64,000 bases of DNA from Setomelanomma holmii (taxonomy: Eukaryota; Ascomycota; Dothideomycetes; Pleosporales; Phaeosphaeriaceae), in assembly GCA_010015745.1 (NCBI GenBank), contig ML978181.1, forward strand, positions 186,001 to 250,000. The letters are read 5' to 3'. Position numbers and translations under genes: made by a program. The notes beneath the pieces are model-generated. The model did no database searches and was not told the DNA's origin. It saw only the letters and a program-made list of their open reading frames with translations. The number at the start of each line of letters is the position of its first letter. Positions within the stretch are counted from its first letter, which is position 1. This document shows positions 24,588 through 36,817 of this stretch, in pieces.

Positions 24588-27408
24588 TTATTTCTCAACG
24601 GCAACAGGCGTGCCGCTTCTACTCAAGCCCGAGCCACCTGAGCTATCTTTTCGTGCTGGTGTCGCACTCCTGCTTCGTTGGCGCTCTCGCTGCTTCTCCT
24701 CGATCTTCGCTCGCTCCCTTGCTTCCTCGACAAGTCTTTTAGCTTCTCGGACATTGCGCATGGTCCTACTCAGCTTGCCCTCCTTGCCATCTTGAATTTT
24801 CTGAAGCTCGCCACGTGCTTCAATATCCTCCTTCGTCTTGGTGACAAAGCTCTTGAAGCTGTTCTTGAAATCTTTCCGATGATCTTGGCCTTCGTCAAAG
24901 ATGACGTCCCGATCACGTATGGATTGAACATTCTCGACGCGGCGGGTGAGGTAGAGTGTAGGGCGGCGGTACTGATCCTTCCTCTGTGCAATGATACGCT
25001 GGACTTCCTCCTCATAAGCGGTTTCGTATACATTCATGTCCACGTTTGATGGTGATTCGGACACGATGCATGCCTCCTCGTCTGAGGGCAGCTCGTAGTC
25101 CTCGCCGGTACCTATCTTGAGGAATAAAGTGTCTTCTAGCGGATTGTGGGCATGGCCTTTGCCAATAGTCGGCGTGGAAGGTCCGGAGTGCGGCAAAACG
25201 CCAGGCATAGCCGTGCTTTGTGGTGATGGCGATGGTCGAAAGGACATGTTTTCGTGGATTACCTTCGCGTCTGTGAGGCCTGGAGATTGTTGGGAATTCG
25301 GACTGCTGGCAACTGTGCCCTTCGACACTGCTCGTTTCCCTACGATCTCTGGTCGAGAGCCAGGTTTTACATAAGCCATATCGCTCATATTTTGTGGGAT
25401 TTTGCGATTCTGGTCGTCGATCCTTATCTCGTGATGTACGCCTTCTGTGGTGAGCGCACCCTCAATCGGCCGTCGATTGTCAGTATCCTGTGACTTTGAC
25501 TTGCGCAGAATTGATGGACGCATGGACATCGGCGGTTGGACGATGCGCGAGGCACCGCCCAGTATGCTTTCTAGTCGTTCAGGACGTCGTCTGAATAGCA
25601 ATTGCTTGAATCGCTTCACTGCCCGCACCTAGTCATGAATTAGCTAGTGTTTGACTCGTGCGTGCATAGTAGTTGTAACGAAGCCGTTACGTTCCCTTGA
25701 TGAAGAAACTTTGGAAAGCGTCCGCAGAAAGTATAAAGAATCCAGTAAAACCAATGAGATTGACTTGCACCTACCACTGTTACGAGGTGACCCATGTTTC
25801 CGGTAATGGCGGCGTTGACTTCTTCGTCGGTAGGTGGTTCGATGATGACCGCGACGTTCTCGGACTTCGCCAGCAGAGGATCTGTTCCATGTCGCGTCAC
25901 CCAAGGGTGATCCTATGGCTGTTAGCACCCATTACGCACCTGCGATCGACGTTTGTCTTACTCTTATCTCTTCCATGGTTATACGTGTTGTTGGATCTTT
26001 CTCGAGTAATCGTCGTAGTAGATCAGCGAGTTCGGGATTGCATGTGTCGGGAATTTCTGGCTCGTCCAGTCGTATTGCTTGGTACAGCTCGATCATGCCA
26101 TGCTTTTCAAATGGTATCCTGCCGAACAAGAGACAAAATAAAGTGCATCCCATCGACCAGATGTCTGCCGCTCGTCCTGAAACGTGACCGTGCTTAGCCA
26201 CGCACAGTTCCGGAGGCATGAAAGCGGGAGATCCGGCAGACTTGGCGGTCTTCATCTCTCCATCCTTGTCGAACATCTCAGAGACGCCAAAGTCCACAAT
26301 CTTGAGCACATCTTCCTGAGTGATGAGGCAGTTGTCGGGTTTGATGTCGCGATGTATGATCCCTTGAGCATGAACTAGTCGGGGATTAGTGGCCGGGTTT
26401 GGGAAGGTATGGCTGGAACGTACGGTATTCTAAGCCTAACACCATGTCTCGGAACCAGCATCGTGATTGCTCTTCGGTATACGGATCGGCTCTTTCTTCG
26501 AGGCCTACCTGCATCACGACGCCCTTCTTGCACATCTCCATGACCATGTATAACGAGTCTTCCTCTGGATCATCCAGCACCTCGACCAGTGACACTAGAT
26601 TGGGATGGTTGAGCTTCTTCATAATGGCAATCTCTTCTTTGATGAGCTCGAACGCATTGTTCTCTTCCGTCGTAGAGTGTCGGTGCAGCGGAGAGTTGAA
26701 GCCTATGCCTGCAGGGAGCGCTCTCCGTCGTGCGCTTGGTCGGCGCAGGAGGTTCGATTGTGCCCGTTTCCGCAGCCGCGACTTTGAGAATTCCTTGACA
26801 GCCTGCAGCACAACGCGTCAGCTAGAGCAATTGCCAGTAATCGTAAGGAGCCCGCATCGTCTCGAGGGTGCTATTACCGCCCAATCGCGCCTCGTGGAAT
26901 GGCTGGTGGGCTGGTGTCCTCACATATTCATGGCCATACTGGTCCTCGGCCAGGTGGACCGCCCCAAACGATCCCCGGCCAATCTCCTGCTTCACCAAAT
27001 ATTGGTTGATGCGGTGCTGGGCGGTCCCGTCATCCTCGCTGTTACTGTATTCGGACCGCGCATTGAATGTTTCCTGCCAGCTGGTCAGCCATGGCTTTCG
27101 CGAATCTCTTATTTCACAGCCATGCTAAGGGAAGTCGCACCTTGACCCGTCTTGTCGAGGAAGCTGCGCGTTTGTGGTGTCGTAGCGGGCTCTGGTATGC
27201 GGGCGTGGACCTTCACAATATCAGCATTCCCGCGGGGTAAGTATGATGTAAGAGGCCGTCCGCACATATACTTGACAGGCGGTGGTCTACCGTCCGCGCC
27301 AACTGCAGGGACGTCTAGCTTGGGTATGGAGGTGTAGAATCGGTTGTGGACGTCGGACTCGGAGGCGTGTTTTGCAGGTAGAGCTGGTGGTTGCGGTGTT
27401 TGCGACAT
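24588..27408 (-). CDS. CaMKK-type Ser/Thr kinase (Ssp1/Sak1-like AMPK-activating kinase family)
   Basis: Six exons, 27408-27118, 27073-26924, 26802-26424, 26374-25962, 25912-25775 and 25628-24588, give 803 residues. The kinase starts near residue 125 with INQYLVKQEIGRGSFGAVHL, has AVKEFSKSRL, then an Arg/Pro-rich insert (RPSARRRALPAGIG) before helix C, which is the hallmark RP insert of CaM-kinase kinases. The catalytic loop is IIHRDIKPDN and the DFG is IVDFGVSEMFDKDG, followed by AGSPAFMPPELC. Beyond the domain come an acidic PPTDEEV stretch and a long disordered, basic tail of about 350 residues. The fission-yeast relative Ssp1 and yeast Sak1/Elm1/Tos3 phosphorylate the AMPK/Snf1 activation loop. 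The first intron is read as GTGAAA...GCAG (44 bp) because it alone keeps frame; that boundary is the least certain. Confidence 0.9.
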
Positions 27409-27931
27409 TGCAAGGCTGGGCGAAGTGGGCAGGCTGGCAGCGATAAAGGTGAGGGGAGACACGGAACTAGGGGAGAATAATATGGGGAAGTGTGCTCGTC
27501 TCAGCCTGTCAGAGCAATTGCAGCCGTTGGAACATCCAGGATGACTTCTGCTGGGAACTTGCCCGAGTGGGCCATGCAGGCTGCATGCACTGTGAGGGGG
27601 CGTTCCCATAACTTCTTTCAGCCTCAGGCGACTAACTTTCAACTATTGCACTACCACCAACATTCACGCACACTTCTGCGGCACGCCTCACGATCAGCAG
27701 CCTCATGACTCGACCTGCGAAAAAGCAATAACGCTCCATTTCTATTACCTTGTCAGTCACCGGAAGCCACGGGTGGTGAAGATAAACAATCTGCACGATC
27801 GCGCCTGCCCATCGAACCTCCAGGGTGGGAATGCCAAGTTCAATCCTCGTCCTCCGTCCGCCGTCTCCGCACTCGAACGACACTTGGCCCCAGAACTGCG
27901 TATTTGCAGTCTGACGCCATAGCCCGTCATA
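27409..27931. promoter_or_regulatory. divergent promoter region, CaMKK-type kinase and BET5
   Basis: A 523-bp interval between two divergent start codons. Both genes must take their promoters from it. No strong TATA box or recognised factor site was picked out by eye. Confidence 0.5.
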
Positions 27932-28529
27932 ATGGTCCTGTACAGCTTCTACATCTTTGATCGCCATAGTAAGTCCGCTGATCGTCCATGCCCGTTATCG
28001 AAGCTCTCCCAGCTATATGGCCCTGCTATCAACGTCCCGCACGCCGCTGACCGCATTGTTACCAGCCGAGTGCATCTATGCCCGCCGCTGGACTCCCCGA
28101 CCCGCCTCTTCAGGCACCGCTGCCCGTCCGCAATCGGGATCGAGCATCACCAGTAATGGCGACGCAGCGCCCACCCGCAAAGCCCTCACCCACTCCGACG
28201 ACGAGAAGCTAGTCTTTGGCCTGGTCTTCTCCCTACGCAACCTCGTCACCAAGCTCGGTGGCGACGATGACACCTTCCTATCCTACCGCACCGGCGAATA
28301 CAAGCTCCACTACTATGAGACGCCCACGCGCATGAAGTTTGTCATGCTCACAGACACAAAGGCGCCAAATCTGAGGCAATACCTACACCAGATCTGGGCC
28401 ACGCTCTACGTCGAGTATGTCGTGAAGAATCCACTTGCGCCAACAGAACATCCCATGGGCATTGGTGTCGCGAACGAGCTGTTTGAGGCGGGAATAGAGG
28501 CATTCATCACCAAAGTTCTACCAGTCTGA
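27932..28529 (+). CDS. BET5: TRAPP complex core subunit Bet5 (TRAPPC1)
   Basis: Two exons, 27932-27968 and 28066-28529, around a 97-bp intron (GTAAGT...ACCAG), give 166 residues. Bet5 is a longin-fold core subunit of the TRAPP complexes, which act as the exchange factor for Rab/Ypt1 and tether ER-to-Golgi vesicles. The longin start MVLYSFYIFDRH, the ECIYARRW strand after the splice, LVFGLVFSLRNLVTKL, the conserved FLSYRTGEYKLHYYETPT, and the final helix with NPLAPTEHPMGIGVANELF match the family. A Ser/Thr/Pro-rich loop of about 35 residues after ARRW is usual in filamentous fungi. The gene is divergent from the CaMKK-type kinase and convergent with LTV1. Confidence 0.94.
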
Positions 28530-29307
28530 TGGACATGACGGACATGCCCACGATCAATTCAAGAAGCATGAGGGGCTTGAGGAGGAGACCACAGCAGACG
28601 CGCCCTGTGTACAGCAACAGGTCCAGCCTGGGTCAAATACAATTGCATGCGGATGCATCGTCAATCGACCCACATTGAATGATCGGAAGACTACCCACAA
28701 CGCCTGTCAGAATGACGTTGTTCGCAATCAACCATGAGGTAATGAATGACCATAAGGTTAAACGGCCCGCCAGGCACTGGATGACGTGCATATGCACTCC
28801 AGAGTAGTCGTTGGTCGATGTGGACGGCTTGCCCCACGCCATGTACACAGCCCCAAACCAAGGCGCCATTTCGGCCGCTATAGCTGCAGGTACAAGTTCA
28901 GGTGAAGCTTAGGGCTGGATGTTAGCAGAGTCATGATAGCCGAGCATAGACAAACGTCGCACAAGAAAAGACACTTTCGGACGTGCAGTATATAAAGGGC
29001 ATTACATCTATACAGTCAGTCGCTGCGACTGCAAGTCACGTGCGAACAATGCCATCTCTCATACTCAAAGAGTACACAAACTTTGATCACAGCTGTACTT
29101 GTTGCTCTGCGAAGCATGTCGCATCTGATCACAGGCTTGTGGGTCCTGGCAGACGTTACTCTTGTCACGATCAAAACTCAGATTGCATTCCACATACAGC
29201 CAGTCGATATTCATCATTCATTCATATGGGTATATATCGATCCTTATCCCCACAAACAATTGAACGCGGAATATGTACAAAACAATATTCCCTCCATGAC
29301 CTCCCAT
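28530..29307. other. convergent 3' region between BET5 and LTV1
   Basis: The 3' flanks of two convergent genes. A 78-codon minus-strand frame at 28633-28869 has no recognisable relative. No terminator-like or repeat structure was seen. Confidence 0.45.
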
Positions 29308-30832
29308 CTACGCCTTCTGCATCTTCGGCCTACTCACCCTCGCCGGCCCCAATCCCTGCCTAACCTCATCCAATTGCTCCAAGCCCGTCTGCTGCTTTCC
29401 CTTCTTGACCCTCCTCTTACCCTGCACATGATGATTTCCCAAAAAGTCATCCATGATACTATCGAAATCGCTCCTCAGCTGTGGCGCCTCACTACTCGAC
29501 CACGCGCTCATGCCGCTCATACCACTCATCTTGCTGAGTCCAGACATCTTGCTCATTCCCGACACCATACTTGCGTCATCGGGGAAGTCGCCAAAGCCAT
29601 CGTCTGCGTACTCTTCTTCGATCTTGTCGAAGCGTTGGTCGAGCAGTGTCAGGCCTTCTGTGCGGTGCAGTGCAGACGAGGACATAGAGTACCCGGATGT
29701 GCTTGTCATGGCGCCTTTGCGCTTCTTCTTGCGGCCGCCGGACGTGAGTGCAGATGTGCCTGTGATGACGGAAGAGCCGCCCATGCCAGATGGCGCCACT
29801 GCTTTAGGTGCTTTTGCTGATTTGACGTCGTTCTTGAACTTCTTGAATTCTTCGAGGTAGGCGAGGTCGCCTTCTTCGGTGGCCGTAGGTGCTTCTTCCG
29901 GTGCGGGAAGGGAGTCTGGATCTGTGGGTTCGACGGCTGAATTTGGCTTTGATTTTGGCTTTGGCGAAGAGGCTTTGATGGTGTCGTCTGTTTCCCAGCC
30001 CTCGTCTGCTTCGTCGAGGAAGCGGTCCATGGCATCCCTGTCGTCGTGGTCGAACTCTTCGCCCCATTCTCTTTGATCGAGTTCATATCCATCTTGTGCT
30101 AGCTCGTTGAAGATGTCGTCTTCATCATCAACATATGCATCATCCTCCAAAGCCTCGAGAACTTCTCGTAACCTCGGGTCCATGTCCGGCTGGAAACCAG
30201 CAATCGCATCTGGGATGTTTTGCTGATCTTGGTAGGTGGTTTTGCGCACAAACTCTGAGGGAGCCATGTCCTCGCCGAACATGTCACTGACACTGCTGAT
30301 GTTGCTGCTGACACTCAGATCAGCATCACTCTGCCGGTCGTCCAGTGAGGTGTTTCGCAGCGCATCTGCCAGGTCCAGCTTTTGCTTGCTCTTCTTTTTC
30401 TCTGCCGGCACCTCCACGAAATATGACTCTCCCCCACCGCTGCCCAGGTCTCGCATGTGTTGCATGTAGTCGTACTCGGTATCGTCGTAGTAAATGCCAT
30501 GGTTGGCAGCCTCGCCCTCATTTTTCCGTATCTTTGCCTGGATCTCACCCTCTAGATCCCGCCTTGTCTTGATCTTGCTCCGTCCTGTAGCGGCGGAGTA
30601 CTGTGATGCTCGAGAGCTGCCGGCCGGTTCAGAGTCTTCGCGCGCATTCGCCGGGGCCACCTCAGCGAAGACCATCTGCGGCGCGTCTTCGTCGTGGATT
30701 CGCGGATCATTCTGGGCGCGGTGAACAAGTCTATAGTTGATGGCATCCTTCTTGTCGCTATAGAGGGGTCAGCGGGGTAATTGCAAGTGGAACGCAGTCA
30801 TGTTGTGCTCACATGAACTTTCGGCGAGGCAT
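29308..30832 (-). CDS. LTV1: Ltv1, 40S ribosomal subunit biogenesis factor
   Basis: Two exons, 30832-30813 (20 bases) and 30757-29308, around a 55-bp intron (GTGAGC...TATAG), give 489 residues. Ltv1 binds pre-40S particles near Rps3 and uS10, helps head maturation, and leaves after casein-kinase phosphorylation. The diagnostic N terminus MPRRKFIDKKDAINYRLVHR is recovered only with the tiny first exon. Next come the conserved AQNDPRIHDEDAPQ, GIYYDDTEYDYMQHMRDL and ESYFVEVPAEKK. The middle is very acidic (EDDAYVDDEDDIFNELAQ). The C-terminal part has a Met-Ser-Gly-rich run (SGMSKMSGLSKMSGMSGMS, about 29510-29570) and then basic residues (GKRRVKKGKQQ). It is head-to-head with LSG1. Confidence 0.94.
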
Positions 30833-31063
30833 GTTGGCGTTTGCTGAAGGCGTTGGTAATTCTGTGTAGTCGAGGGTGGCGGCTTGGAAGTCTGGGGAAT
30901 GGCTGACAAAAGTTCGGCGTTGGGCTGCGGCTTCCAAAAAAATATTTAGGCGACTCGGGACCGTGAATGACGTGGGGCAGCCGCTGGAACTTTTCCATTC
31001 GACCCCTCTACGCGATAGCGAAGTCACCACAACCTCACGCGACAACCTAATACTACCGCAAAT
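30833..31063. promoter_or_regulatory. bidirectional promoter between LTV1 and LSG1
   Basis: Only 231 bp separate the two divergent start codons, so one short region must drive both ribosome-biogenesis genes. It contains an A-rich element (CCAAAAAAATATTTAGG, around 30932-30948) and a CRE-like TGACGTGG (around 30968-30975). The factors that would bind are not known from sequence; co-regulation is inferred from geometry and shared function. Confidence 0.6.
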
Positions 31064-33122
31064 ATGGTGCTCGCAAAGTCCAAAAAGAGTGTCGGGCTGG
31101 GCAACAGCCTGATGAACGACAGGTTCGGCAAGGGGAAGGGGGCGGACATGCGCAGAGGCAACTTTCAGCAGGGCATCAAGCGCACAGGGCAGAACGGCGA
31201 GGAGGTGTGTTGGTCGCGCGAATACCTTCAGCGCATACTAATGGTTTCAGTACATCACGAACGAAAAGAAAGAGGCGTCATGGGTCAAGATGCGCTCCGT
31301 TACCGAGCAGGGCGCCCTCGACGAATTCTTGTCGACCGCAGAACTCGCCGGCACCGATTTCACTGCTGAAAAGATGAACAACGTCAAGATCATACATAAG
31401 GACCAAAAGAACCCCTATCTACTGTCTGCGACAGAGGAGCGCAATGTTGCCCGGAAACACAAGGAGAACAAGAACCGGCTGACCGTTCCGCGACGGCCGA
31501 AGTGGGATGAGCACACGACACCACAGGAGCTGGACACGCGAGAGAGGGAGTCACTGCTACAATGGCGAAGAGGCTTGGCTGAGTTGCAGGAGAATAACGA
31601 TTTGCTCATGACACCATTCGAGCGCAATCTGGAGGTTTGGAGGCAGCTGTGGCGAGTCATTGAGAGGTCAGATTTGGTTGTCCAGATTGTGGATGCCCGA
31701 CACCCGCTTCTCTTCAGATCTGAAGATCTTGGGGACTATGTCAAAGAGGTGGACCCGAAGAAGAACAACTTGTTGCTCGTCAACAAGGCGGATATGATGA
31801 CGCTGAAGCAACGGCAAGCGTGGGCGGATTACTTCACCGAAGCTGGGATCAACTACAAGTTCTTCTCTGCCGAACTAGCAAAAGAGATGAACGAGGCCCG
31901 GGCGCTAGAGGAGCAGGGCGAGGAGGAGGACGAGTATTCAGAGGACGATCATGCTGAGGAAGAGGGTGACTCGGATGTCGACGATCTGGCTGAGAACGCG
32001 AAGAAGATCGATCTGCAAGACAAGCAGGAAGAGAGTGAGGATGACGAAGAAGAAGAAGGCGGTGTGCAGCACGAAAATATACCCGACTCTGACGATGACG
32101 AACGGACACGAATCTTGACCACTGATGACCTGGAAGCACTCTTTCTCGAGCATGCTCCTGACGTCGACACTGGACCTAATGGCGAGCCTCGCAAGACATC
32201 GATTGGTCTGGTCGGATACCCCAATGTCGGAAAGTCCTCCACCATTAATGCACTCATTGGCGCCAAAAAGGTGTCAGTCTCGGCAACGCCAGGAAAAACG
32301 AAACATTTCCAGACTATTCATCTCAGCGACAAAGTCGTACTTTGCGATTGTCCTGGTCTCGTGTTTCCCAATTTTGCAACAACCAAAGCAGAACTCGTAT
32401 GCGCTGGCGTTCTCCCTATCGATCAGTTGCGCGAGTACACGGGTCCTGCAGGACTTGTGGCCCAGCGCATACCACAACCTTTCCTAGAAGCCCTGTACGG
32501 CATGAAGATGCACATCCGGCCAGCCGAAGAAGGCGGTACCGGAATCCCCACCTCAGAAGAATTGCTGCGCGCCTATGCAATTGCAAGAGGCTTCTCAACA
32601 CAAGGTCTCGGTCAGCCAGACGAGTCGCGCGCCGCGCGCTATATCCTGAAGGACTATGTCAAGGGCAAGCTGCTCTTCTGCCACCCACCGCCCGCAGATT
32701 CAGCCATCGATCCACATCAATTCAATCGCGAGCTATTTGACGTCAACCACCTTCCCGAAAAGCGCCGTCGAAATTTCGCTTCGATAGCCGAGTCTTCATC
32801 ACTCGCTGCCACACAAGCCGACACAGACTCGCCCATGGATACCGATCTGGACATGGTGCCAGCGAACAACGCTCCCCTGACAGGCGAGAAGTCAAGAGGT
32901 CTTGACAAGCGATTCTTCGGTCCCGGGCAAGGTATGGCAAGGACAAACATGCCGTTTCACCACAAGTACAGTGAGCAAGGCAAGGAGTTGACGGGTAGGA
33001 AACTCAAGGCTGTCACTGCGCTAGAGAAGGATATTGATCCGGCGGATCTGCAGTTGAATAGCAAGAAGCATTTCAAGGCGAATAAGAAGAAGGCGAAGAA
33101 GGTCAAGACGGAGTATGACTAG
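31064..33122 (+). CDS. LSG1: Lsg1, large-subunit GTPase for 60S ribosome maturation
   Basis: Two exons, 31064-31204 and 31251-33122, around a 46-bp intron (GTGTGT, ACTAAT, TTTCAG), give 670 residues. Lsg1 is a cytoplasmic circularly permuted GTPase that releases the export adaptor Nmd3 from pre-60S particles. The permuted order is visible: G4 LLVNKADM (about residue 224) precedes G1 GYPNVGKSSTINALIG (about 368), a G2-like SATPGKTKHFQT and G3 CDCPGLVFP (about 412). Between G4 and G1 is a long acidic insert (about residues 255-310) that is normal for the eukaryotic family. The N terminus (KSKKSVGLGNSLMNDRF) and the lysine-rich C terminus also fit. It forms a divergent pair with LTV1. Confidence 0.96.
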
Positions 33123-36100
33123 AGCATTACTGGAGATTGGGTAGGGTTGGTATAACTGGTCCATGACCTCAAGCGTAGGGTTGGTAGGGCTACATTTATG
33201 ATTGCATGACTGGCGTCGGGGCTGCATCGAGGCGCAAATGCCTTCTTCTAGTTTACCCAAAAGAATACCCGACGTTTTTCCACAACACTTCCGTGAACTT
33301 GCTTATCACAGGCAATGCGTGATGACCGCACCATGCTCGGTGATTCCATTCATATGCAAGCGACCTTGCAAACTCAAAACTGCGCATATATGTTTGCAGT
33401 ACACACAACACCTCCGAATCCGTCAAGGAACATCACAAACATGCGCCACACCCATCACATGCTACCCCTAAGCCGCAAGACGAGCGTGGGGGGTTGCCAG
33501 TGCCCTGGGTGGGGCAGCGAAACATATGTTTCGGCTACAACGGCAAGGAAGGTGCAATGGTGCGGTAAGGTTTGCAAGGGTGTGGATGAGCTTAATGAGA
33601 CGTCTACTCTCATTCGAGGTACTCTATATGTGACTGCTGGGCGGTCGAGGGCTTGAAGTTTGTTTGATTGCTTGTTTGCTTGTGTCGTTGCGTACTTGGT
33701 GGTGGGGCGGGTAGAGGGTGGGTTACTTTCTTGAAGACTATCGGGTGAGCAATTTGACAACTTCTTCATATATAAGTGTTCCAGGACTTTGGTCGTTGTA
33801 CAAGTGAAAGACTAGGTTGAATGAAGCCAGGCTTCGAGCACACTGTTGAGCTTTGAAGACCTCGAATTGACCACGTGGCGTCGAAAGAGAACTGTCTGAG
33901 CGTCAATTCTCATGCTGTGATCATTTGCGAGCAGGACAAGACATTGCAGTACTGCTGGAATTCAGTGACAGTACCCAAGTCACAGTCGTAAGGAATATAC
34001 ACCGCGACCTTCTCAGTGAAGTAAATGCGAATTCCCTTTTGATCAACATGTTCACATGCAAATGCGGGTAGCTCCAGTGATATGCAGGCTTTCCGTTCCT
34101 GATCCCTTTCAAAATGCCCAATGAAAGATGAGGAGATAGCCACGCGCGTATGCGTTGTCCAAGTATGTGCATCCAGGGCTACGGGTTGGCTGCGGATATT
34201 CGGTTCGGAGTCGGCCGCTATCTCGCGTCGAATCGAATGCCATCGTCGATTGTGGGAGGTGGCCCTTGTGAGTAGGATGGTGGGATGCAAGGATATGGGA
34301 GACTGGCGAAGGCTCTTCGTTACCTTAGGGTATGGCGAAGGATATCAGGCGTTCTCCAATTGATCTGCATGTGGTTAAATTAGAAATTTTAAGATGCCAC
34401 AACTCTATCGTAGCGATATATAGCGTGTCAAAAGTGGCCACAATGGCGATTAGCGAGTTCTGGGACTGTACTCGGGTCGCTGAATGTTCTTATTTGATCG
34501 ACCGATGCGGTACTGCGTGCTCATTGTCACTCTGTTGCAGTATTGGCTTCACTGTCTTGCTGTAAGATCAACAGCTGAGATGCTGATTGATCGCTTGGCA
34601 TGCCGCATATCGGCAGATTGTATGCAGAACTGTGGCCACTCTTACCACGCTCAGCTGTGTCTCCGTAAGATAAGCAGAGGTGCACATGAGAGGATTCGAT
34701 GACACATGTTGTGCGAGGGTTGATCTTACATGCCATCCAATGTTGATGGGTGCTGGCAGGCACATCGAAATGATGACGATTGCGCCTTTTATGGTACTCG
34801 CTGAAGCTCATGCATCCTCCAGATCTGTGGCAAGGTTGCACTTCGCTCAAAGGCTGCATGATGACTGCCCACCGACCAATAGCAGTGCGAACGCGCCAGT
34901 GTAACCTTAGCCGGCCCGAGACAACGGTTCTTGCTAGGAAAATGGCACTCGGTTGAGGTCGCAGCGAGCTTCGCGTAGGAGGTTTTCGTGCATACGGGCC
35001 TGCATGCGCATGCTGTGAGAGGAATCGTGCAGGCAAGGCCGGGCGGCCATCGTCATTTCACTGATTGGTCTGATGGTCATTGCCGTACCTACTCGCGATA
35101 TTTGCTTGCGGTGTGCATGATGAGGTGGAATAGTACTGGTAGATGAGCGCTAAGGTTGTATGGTGTTGCTTTATGAACTGCGGGGCAATCGAAGTACACT
35201 GCCCCTCGCTTCAGCACGACAGGTACGTTCATGCAGGTGCTATACCCTGCTACCCGGAACGGTGCCTTGCTGCGTTCCGGAGCATGACAAATGGATATCG
35301 ACGAAGTTTACGAGGCTGCTTGAAATCTGATAGTAGCTTATTCACGAGAAGGTGATGGCGACGAACTGGGCCATGGATCATGACTGTAGTCAACAACCGA
35401 AAGTACAGCTGCTCTCTGATCGTTATATCCAATTTTGCGGGGGGCTCCGATGCAGTGCATCAGCTGGAGGTCTGGCTCATGCAAACTTCCCTCGTTTCGG
35501 CATGGTGTCTTGTTAAATAGCTTTGCCGGCGTCGACAGTTCACGAGTGTGGTAGGCAGTTCGGACGACCTCGGATGGAGGAGAGTGACCCACGACGGGAC
35601 CGGCGACACACTCACGCTCTCAAAAGCAATCTGTGTTTTGAAGACGCGATTCAAGCGTAGTTGCGTCACAATGTTCGCTGATTAAGTAGGTGAAGAATTC
35701 CGGGAGACGGGCAGCTGGGGTTGGCGGGCTTCGGGTGCTGAGTTTGGTCTTCCCTGGATTCGGTAAATGTACGTCAACGTTTGCAGTTTGTGGGACAGCA
35801 GAATTGCTCAAGCGTGGGCGCACAGGGGCGGCAAGGTACGATATTTTGGACTCAAGTCTACAAACTTATGTCAAGGATCAGCCTGCCGTATTTCTTGCCC
35901 GTTATGAGTGCCTTTGGTGAACTCTGTATGTGGTATGCGATGTGCGAGGAGACCCGTCAGGCTTCGGTCTGGCGAATGATCTGGTATGCTTGCTCGGGGT
36001 GTAGACGTCGATTTCCAAACCCACTCAGAACCCGTGCATATCCCGATCGTCATACTCAGGATCTCCAACACCGAGTGATGTTGGACCTGTCGCGCGACAT

Positions 36101-36817
36101 TCGCGTCGGTGAACAAAGGCCTGCTAAGCTCAGCGTGCCGTGCGCTTGTGCCGCCCTGCTTGATGCGAGGGCTTGGCCTGGGTACGGCTGCAGCGGTTTT
36201 GTCTTAATAATGTGAATTCGGCTCAAAAATGAGAGAGAGGGGAGACAGTCGAAAATCGCGCAAGCTAACTGCAAGTACACGGGCGAGGCAGCGCTGGAGT
36301 GATGACCCCCCTCAAGTGCTCCCACATTGTAGCAAAATTCCCAGATATTTGACGTTGCTCGAGACTGCCCAGCTTCCGCCTTCACAACTGCCAAACGGTG
36401 TTTCGCTCGGCCGTGCCTTCCTCGCCAAACAACAACATCATTCCTGAGCGATCTTCTGCACAGCCACACCGTCCAGCGTGTGTGCCACTTCCTCTGCGCG
36501 TGCGCATTCAAATCTAAAGCGACTGCAACGGCGTTTGTAAGCGTCTGAAGGGCCTCGCAGCTCCCAAATCTTGCCTTCACACCCGTCCGCCCCTCGCGAC
36601 AGTCACCGTGTTTTCCAGTAAATCCGCCCGCGCCCAGCACACGCTTCCAAACCTCATCTCCACCACCAATCGCCGACGAACATACGCCGTTTTGAGAGCC
36701 ATACAATAACACTCTGGGCTTCTAGCCCGCGAGACACCTGCGTCTCACAAACCCATATCCGATACCCGTTTTTGTGATCCACAACCCGCCTAGCCCCGTC
36801 AGACAGAAGCAAGAAAG
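33123..36817. other. 3.7-kb gene-poor region
   Basis: Open frames here reach about 218 codons (minus strand 36056-36712), but that frame lies opposite the long 5' leader of the kinase gene and has no domain. A minus-strand frame at 33910-34290 has somewhat protein-like composition in its second half, without a recognisable family. No RNA gene or mobile-element signature was seen. The last several hundred bases, pyrimidine-rich on the plus strand, are probably the promoter and leader of the next gene. Confidence 0.5.

Noticed and set aside
27074..27128. Donor GTGCGA for the first intron of the CaMKK-type kinase
   Set aside because: It gives the wrong phase with both nearby acceptors. GTGAAA...GCAG (27117-27074) with a GCTGAC branch keeps frame.
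33910..34290. 126-codon minus-strand frame with partly protein-like sequence
   Set aside because: No family was recognised, a second overlapping frame looks equally plausible, and no splice model joins them.
36056..36712. 218-codon minus-strand frame
   Set aside because: It lies opposite the likely promoter and leader of the HAL4-type kinase, with no domain.
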